DNA of 64,000 nucleotides from the NCBI GenBank assembly GCA_947630215.1, contig CANRGX010000006.1, positions 1-64,000 on the forward strand, written 5' to 3'. The position numbers and the translations under genes are program-made. Source of the DNA: an uncultured Eisenbergiella sp. (lineage in GTDB: Bacteria > Bacillota > Clostridia > Lachnospirales > Lachnospiraceae). Below are positions 59,582-64,000 of this stretch, in pieces; the stretch's first letter is position 1; each line of letters begins with the position of its first letter. The notes beneath the pieces were generated by a model. That model had not been told where the DNA came from. It did not search any database and worked only from the letters and a program-made list of their open reading frames with translations.

Positions 59582-61348
59582 CTATTCTACGGCGCGGATA
59601 TCGGAAATATCCGGATCGATCAGCATGGAATAGTTGGTGTGGTAAATCACAAATCCCGGCTTGGCGCCGGCCACTTTGCGCACCTGTTTTTTCTCCACAT
59701 AGTCCACCTCCACCTTGTCCTGGGAACGTCCCTTGGAGTAGTGGGCGGCCAGACGCGCGGCCTCCTCGAAGGTGGAATCGGGCAGCGGGCGTCCCTCTGT
59801 TTTTACGATGACGTGGGAACCGGGCCTGCCCTTGGCGTGGAACCACCAGTCGTTTCCGGAGGCAAACCGGAAGGTCAGTTCCTCGTTTTGCAGATTATTT
59901 TTTCCCACATACATATGAAATCCGTCGCTGCTGAGATAGTGGAAGGGGCGGCTGGTGATCTTTCCCCTTTTTTCCCCGCTTTTGCGGCGGAGATACCCGC
60001 TTTCGATGAGCTCCTCCCGGATCTGAATCAGATCCTCCTCCTTCTGCGCGATATCCAGCGCGACGGAGATGGATTCCAGGTGGAGGATTTCGGCCTCCAC
60101 TTCCCGGGTCAGTTCCGAAAGGGCCTCAAAGGTGCGTTTTTGTTTGTTGTATTTTTCAAAATAGCGTTTTGCGTTTTCTCCCGCGCTCAAAAGGGGATCC
60201 AAAGGGATGGTGACAGGCTGTCCGGTATAGTAATTGACTGCCTTTAGGGAATCCGCCCCGGGCGGACAGTCGTAGCCATAGGTGTTGAGCAGTTCCCCGT
60301 AAATCCGGTATTGCTCCCGTTTCTGCGTGTCCCGGATCTGTTTTTGCTGCAGATCGTATTTTTTGACGTTCCGTTCCAGCGCGGTGGAAACGATCCGGCG
60401 CAGATCGGCGGAGCGCTGCCGGATGCGGGTGATCCGGTTTTTCTCCGCGTAGTAATCGCAAAGAAGGGCCGAAATGCTGTCGTATTCCCGGCGCAGGGCA
60501 GCCGGATAGGAGGTGAGGGGGACGGCGGCATATTCGGCGGGCACCCGGTTTTCATAAACGATGCAGGGGGCAAACTGCCCCTGCCGTACCGTTTCCATCA
60601 GGGCAGAGAAGGACTGCCAGAGCGCCTCTTTTTCTTCCTCCTGCAAAGACAGCGCGCTGCGATCCCCGTCGATATGACTGCGGGAACAGATTTCGTGCGC
60701 GATGGCCGGGGAGAGTCCCGTGCAGGAAAGATAGAGCGCCTTATAACATTCCTGCGGCCGGGAGAGGACGCGGGACCAAAAAAGGGAGCGATCCAAAGTG
60801 AGAGGATCCAGTTTTTCCTGTGTCTGCACAATGAACCAGCGTTTGCCCGGCAGCACCTCCCGCACGGAGCTGACAAAGGCGGAAATATGCTTGATACTGT
60901 CGAGAATCGTATCGTTTTCGTCGCAGAAAATGATGTTGCTGTGTTTGCCCATGAGTTCCACGATCAGTTTTTTGCGGCGCAGATCCCCCATCTCATCCAG
61001 ATGCTCGATCTCAAAAAGGAGGATTCGTTCCAGCCCCGGCTGGGTGACGGAGACAATCCTGCCGTTCTGCAGATGCTTGCGCAGAAGCATACAGAAATTG
61101 GGGGCGGTCAGGGGACTCGGTTTGTTTTCCCCGGTCAGATAAAGGAGCGGCAGGGAAGCGCTGGCGGAAATGCACAGGCGCAGCTGTCCGGCCGCGGCAG
61201 CGTCGGGCAGCCGCCGGTTGGGAGCCGTCTTTATGGTCAGAAGCAGCTCGTCCGGCTCCGGCTGTGCGATCTTGGACAGCCTGCCGTCGGAGAGCAGCGT
61301 ATGGAGTTCTTTTGCCAGACAGGCGATGGTAATTCCGTCAAAAGCCAT
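59582..61348 (-). CDS. rqcH: Rqc2-type ribosome quality control protein (NFACT family)
   Basis: A 588-residue NFACT protein. The NFACT-N domain starts AFDGITIACLAKELHTLLSD and continues through NFCMLLRKHLQNGRI; a coiled-coil middle (ALERNVKKYDLQQKQIRDTQ; LTREVEAEILHLESISVALD) is followed by the NFACT-R/DUF814 domain with GNDWWFHAKGRPGSHVIVKT and YSKGRSQDKVEVDYVEKKQV. In Bacillus RqcH binds stalled 50S subunits and adds C-terminal Ala tails; older names are FbpA/fibronectin-binding. It is divergent from yicC. Confidence 0.93.
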   Translation of the reverse strand: MAFDGITIACLAKELHTLLSDGRLSKIAQPEPDELLLTIKTAPNRRLPDAAAAGQLRLCISASASLPLLYLTGENKPSPLTAPNFCMLLRKHLQNGRIVSVTQPGLERILLFEIEHLDEMGDLRRKKLIVELMGKHSNIIFCDENDTILDSIKHISAFVSSVREVLPGKRWFIVQTQEKLDPLTLDRSLFWSRVLSRPQECYKALYLSCTGLSPAIAHEICSRSHIDGDRSALSLQEEEKEALWQSFSALMETVRQGQFAPCIVYENRVPAEYAAVPLTSYPAALRREYDSISALLCDYYAEKNRITRIRQRSADLRRIVSTALERNVKKYDLQQKQIRDTQKREQYRIYGELLNTYGYDCPPGADSLKAVNYYTGQPVTIPLDPLLSAGENAKRYFEKYNKQKRTFEALSELTREVEAEILHLESISVALDIAQKEEDLIQIREELIESGYLRRKSGEKRGKITSRPFHYLSSDGFHMYVGKNNLQNEELTFRFASGNDWWFHAKGRPGSHVIVKTEGRPLPDSTFEEAARLAAHYSKGRSQDKVEVDYVEKKQVRKVAGAKPGFVIYHTNYSMLIDPDISDIRAVE

Positions 61349-61406
61349 CTGCGTCAGTTCCTTTCCTTTCCGAAAATGGATGTCTGCCGTTAGTATAACA
61401 GAATAC

Positions 61407-61435
61407 TTGACGGAAGGAAAGCCTTACTTTATAAT
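61407..61435 (+). promoter_or_regulatory. Sigma-A promoter of the yicC operon
   Basis: TTGACG (61407-61412), 17-nt spacer, TATAAT (61430-61435), 41 nt upstream of ATG 61476. Confidence 0.85.
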
Positions 61436-61475
61436 GGGGAAGATAAGGTGGGGTTTTTTCGCAGAGGAGGTACAG

Positions 61476-62354
61476 ATGATTAAAAGTATGACAGGTTTCG
61501 GCAGCTGTGAGATCTCTGAAGCCGGTCGCAAATTCACGGTAGAGATGAAGTCGGTCAACCACAGGTATCTGGATGTGAACTTAAAGATGCCCAAGCGCCT
61601 GAATTTCTTTGAAGCCGCTATCCGCAGCCTGTTGAAGGAATATATGCAGCGCGGCAAAGTGGATATTTTCATTTCCTATGAGGAAGAAGCGGGCGAGGAT
61701 ATCTGCATCCGTTACAACCGGGATATCGCGGCCAAATATCTGGAATATCTGAGACAGATGGCGGTAGATTTCAAAATGGCGGACAATGTGGATCTGCTGG
61801 CGCTTTCCCGTTTCCCGGAGGTCTTTTCCATGGAAGAAGCGCAGATAGACGAGCAGGGACTGTGGAAGCTGCTGGAGAAGGCGCTGCGGGGGGCGGCCCA
61901 GGGACTGTCCGATTCCCGGATCCGGGAAGGCGAGCAGCTGAAGGCGGATCTGGACGGCAAGCTGGAGGAGATGGCCGGTCATGTGGCCTTTCTGGAAGAA
62001 CGTTCCCCTCAGATCGTGGCAGAGTACCGCAGGAAGATAAACGAGCGGATGCGGGAGATTCTGGGGGATATCCGGGTAGATGAGGGACGGCTGCTGACGG
62101 AGGTTGCCATATTTGCGGATAAGGTGTGTGTGGACGAGGAGATCGTGCGTCTGACAAGTCATGTGGCCGCCATGCGCCATGCGCTCAAAGAGGGCGGAAG
62201 CATCGGGCGCAAGCTGGACTTTCTGGCCCAGGAGATGAACCGGGAGGCCAACACCATTCTGTCCAAGACGACGGATCTGGCGATCTCGGAAAGAGGGATT
62301 GAGTTAAAGACGCTGATTGAAAAGGTGCGCGAGCAGATCCAGAATATCGAGTGA
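61476..62354 (+). CDS. yicC: YicC family endoribonuclease
   Basis: A 292-residue protein with the N-terminal YicC_N domain (IKSMTGFGSCEISEAGRKFT, VNHRYLDVNLKMPKRL) and the C-terminal DUF1732 domain (LLTEVAIFADKVCVDEEIVR, KLDFLAQEMNREANTILSKT). Family members cleave RNA and in Bacillus (YloC) precede remA. ATG 61476 with GAGGAGG 5 nt upstream; the long in-frame extension upstream overlaps rqcH antisense and the promoter. Full family length. Confidence 0.94.
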   Translation: MIKSMTGFGSCEISEAGRKFTVEMKSVNHRYLDVNLKMPKRLNFFEAAIRSLLKEYMQRGKVDIFISYEEEAGEDICIRYNRDIAAKYLEYLRQMAVDFKMADNVDLLALSRFPEVFSMEEAQIDEQGLWKLLEKALRGAAQGLSDSRIREGEQLKADLDGKLEEMAGHVAFLEERSPQIVAEYRRKINERMREILGDIRVDEGRLLTEVAIFADKVCVDEEIVRLTSHVAAMRHALKEGGSIGRKLDFLAQEMNREANTILSKTTDLAISERGIELKTLIEKVREQIQNIE

Positions 62355-62382
62355 GCGCCCTGTAGGGCGGAAAGAGGGCAGA

Positions 62383-62667
62383 GTGAGCCAGTTTATTCAT
62401 ATCGGATTTGGAAATATTGTAAACACGGATAAGATCATCGCCGTGGTCAGTCCCGAGTCCGCGCCGGTCAAGCGGCTGGTGCAGAAGGCAAAGGAGACGG
62501 GGACGGCGGTGGACGCGACCCAGGGCCGCAGAACCAAGGCCGTCCTGGTGATGGAAAACAGTCAGTTGATTTTATCTGCGCTGCTGCCCGAGACGATTTG
62601 CGCCAGGACACAGGGCAGGGAGTTAAAGAGCGCCGGAGGCAGGGAAGAAGACGTCGGCGAACAGTGA
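62383..62667 (+). CDS. remA: Extracellular matrix regulator RemA-like protein
   Basis: A 94-residue DUF370/RemA protein: FIHIGFGNIVNTDKIIAVVS, SAPVKRLVQKAKETGTAVDA, then QGRRTKAVLVMENSQLILSA, the DNA-binding Arg/Lys-rich turn typical of RemA, which activates biofilm matrix genes in Bacillus. GTG 62383 with AGAGGG 6 nt before it is the start; the earlier in-frame region lies inside yicC. In Bacillus and many Clostridia gmk follows; here rpoZ does. Confidence 0.92.
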   Translation: MSQFIHIGFGNIVNTDKIIAVVSPESAPVKRLVQKAKETGTAVDATQGRRTKAVLVMENSQLILSALLPETICARTQGRELKSAGGREEDVGEQ

Positions 62668-62748
62668 CGGCCTGCCGGCTGCCGCCGGGAAAAAAGGGAA
62701 AAGAAGTGCGGAACACAGACCGCAGCTATGTGGAAAGGAGAAAGAAAA

Positions 62749-63003
62749 ATGTTGCATCCGTCCTATTCTGATTTGATGAGGGTCATTAACAGCGAGGTGG
62801 AGCCGGGAGACGAAAAGGTTGTCAACAGCCGGTATTCCATCGTGATGGCTACGTCCAAGCGGGCCAGGCAGATCATTGCCGGACATGAGCCGATGGTAAA
62901 GGCGAAGGAAGGGGAGAAGCCGCTTTCTATCGCCGTTGAGGAATTTATGCAGGGCAAGATCCGCATCCTGGGCGATGAGGAGGAGCAGGAGCAGGAGGCG
63001 TAA
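62749..63003 (+). CDS. rpoZ: DNA-directed RNA polymerase omega subunit
   Basis: An 84-residue omega subunit: LHPSYSDLMRVINSEVEPGD, then NSRYSIVMATSKRARQIIAG with the conserved R-x-x-x-V-x-x-x-A-K-R-A-R-Q motif, and IAVEEFMQGKI. ATG 62749 has AAAGGAG 8 nt upstream; an in-frame ATG at 62728 is less likely. Its stop overlaps the rimO start by one base. Confidence 0.92.
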   Translation: MLHPSYSDLMRVINSEVEPGDEKVVNSRYSIVMATSKRARQIIAGHEPMVKAKEGEKPLSIAVEEFMQGKIRILGDEEEQEQEA

Positions 63004-64000
63004 TGCGAATCCTGTTTGTATCCCTGGGCTGCGATAAAAATTTAGTGGATTCGGAGATGATGATCGCCCAGCTGGCCCGAAGCGGCCACACCTTCACAGA
63101 CGACGAGGCGGAGGCGGAGGCAGTGATCGTCAACAGCTGCTGTTTTATCGGAGACGCCAAGGAAGAAAGTATCCAGACCATTCTGCAGTTCGCCCAGCGA
63201 AAGAACGAGGGCACCTTAAAGGCGCTGATCGTATGCGGCTGCCTGGCACAGCGGTACCAAAAGGAAATCCGGGAGGAAATCCCGGAGGTGGACGCGCTGG
63301 TGGGGACGACCGCCATCGACCGGATTGTGCGGACGGTGGAGTCTGTCCTGGAAGAAAAGCCGGAAGATGCCGTGGAGGATCCGGAACGCGCCTGCGTCTG
63401 CGGGATGCCCAGAAGCGTCACCACGGGAGGGCATTACGCGTATCTGAAAATCGCGGAGGGCTGCAATAAACGCTGTACCTACTGTGTGATTCCTTCCGTG
63501 CGCGGCGGATACCGTTCCGTTCCCATGGAGGAGCTGATCCGCCAGGCACGCACGCTGGCGGAGGGCGGTGTCAAAGAACTGATTCTGGTGGCCCAGGAGA
63601 CCACGCTTTACGGGACGGATCTGTACGGCGAGAAGGCTTTGCCCAGGCTTTTGCACGAACTGGCCGGAATCGAGGGCATTGTCTGGATCCGGCTTTTGTA
63701 TTGTTATCCGGAGGAAATCACCCAGGCGCTCATCGACGCCATCCGCAGGGAAAAGAAGGTCTGTCATTATCTGGACATTCCCATCCAGCACGCCTCGGAT
63801 CGGATTCTGGCCAAAATGGGGCGGCGCACCCGGCGGGAGGAGCTCGAGACGCGGATTGCAAATTTGCGCGCCCAGATTCCCGATATCTGTCTGCGCACCA
63901 CGCTCATTACCGGGTTCCCGGGGGAGACGGAGGAGGATCATGAAGCCTCCCTGGCGTTTGTGGACGCCATGGAGTTTGATCGGCTGGGCGTATTTCCCTA
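63003..64000 (+). CDS. rimO: Ribosomal protein S12 methylthiotransferase (3' end outside the window)
   Basis: The first 332 codons of a radical-SAM methylthiotransferase. The UPF0004 domain starts RILFVSLGCDKNLVDSEMMI with cluster Cys10, followed by SCCFIGDAKEES and VCGCLAQRY for the other two Cys; the radical SAM motif is CNKRCTYCVIPSVRGGYRSV, and YPEEITQALIDAI, DIPIQHASDRILAKMGR follow. LGCDKN (rather than GCQMN) and IQHASD favour RimO over MiaB. It modifies Asp of ribosomal protein S12. The C-terminal TRAM domain is beyond the window edge. Confidence 0.95.
   Translation, partial: MRILFVSLGCDKNLVDSEMMIAQLARSGHTFTDDEAEAEAVIVNSCCFIGDAKEESIQTILQFAQRKNEGTLKALIVCGCLAQRYQKEIREEIPEVDALVGTTAIDRIVRTVESVLEEKPEDAVEDPERACVCGMPRSVTTGGHYAYLKIAEGCNKRCTYCVIPSVRGGYRSVPMEELIRQARTLAEGGVKELILVAQETTLYGTDLYGEKALPRLLHELAGIEGIVWIRLLYCYPEEITQALIDAIRREKKVCHYLDIPIQHASDRILAKMGRRTRREELETRIANLRAQIPDICLRTTLITGFPGETEEDHEASLAFVDAMEFDRLGVFP

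Noticed and set aside
59582..61348. Fibronectin-binding adhesin
   Set aside because: The NFACT-N/NFACT-R layout is that of RqcH; the adhesin name is historical.

Overview
The window reads as a chromosomal segment of a spore-forming, low-G+C-phylum but rather GC-rich member of the Clostridia, most likely a Lachnospiraceae. The evidence is gene content and order: the spoIIA operon (spoIIAA-spoIIAB-sigF), part of a spoVA operon, the complete eight-gene spoIIIA operon, and the classical run nusB-xseA-xseB-ispA-dxs-tlyA-nadK-argR-recN-spoIVB-spo0A. Naming a genus is not justified from the sequence alone.

Region 1 (about 1-5.4 kb) is an accessory island with visibly lower GC. It holds a gutted MerR/TipAS regulator, two GNAT acetyltransferases, a ToxN-superfamily toxin preceded on the same strand by a consensus promoter, 46-nt tandem repeats and a terminator (a type III toxin-antitoxin locus, CptIN-like), a decayed small gene, a DinB-like protein, the 3' stub of a serine recombinase, an alpha/beta hydrolase and a TfoX-like protein.

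Region 2 (5.4-16 kb) is envelope-oriented: cardiolipin synthase, an AlkZ-related protein, a lipoprotein with a duplicated domain, an ECF sigma factor with a candidate anti-sigma factor and a large transglutaminase-like protein, then on the minus strand the trkA-trkH potassium uptake pair. Region 3 (16-21.9 kb) is housekeeping: a T-box-controlled valS, folC, a small conserved protein and a zinc-ribbon/TPR membrane protein.

Region 4 (22-26.5 kb) is the spoIIA operon, a class B sortase and spoVAA-AB-AC with a sigma-G-like promoter; spoVAD and spoVAE do not follow. Region 5 (26.6-35.6 kb) is metabolic and regulatory: a beta-lactamase-fold hydrolase, kduI-kduD for pectin/uronate breakdown, a fused flavodoxin-like reductase, a PadR regulator with its DUF1700/DUF4097 partner, and a P-type calcium ATPase whose stop codon overlaps the start of spoIIIAA. 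Region 6 (35.6-40.8 kb) is spoIIIAA-AH.

Region 7 (40.9-56.3 kb) carries deoB, prfC, a transglutaminase-like lipoprotein, an Asp23-family gene and then the nusB-to-spoIVB run, ending in a Spo0A homologue that has the DNA-binding domain but no receiver domain. Region 8 (56.3-64 kb) has glgA, an RsiV-like lipoprotein, two small CotF-like genes behind a sigma-G-like promoter, rqcH on the minus strand, and yicC-remA-rpoZ-rimO (without the gmk gene usually found between remA and rpoZ); rimO runs off the end.

The strongest items for a second look are the type III toxin-antitoxin locus, the receiver-less Spo0A at the canonical spo0A position, and the sigma-G-type promoters. I found no tRNA, rRNA, CRISPR array or intact insertion sequence.
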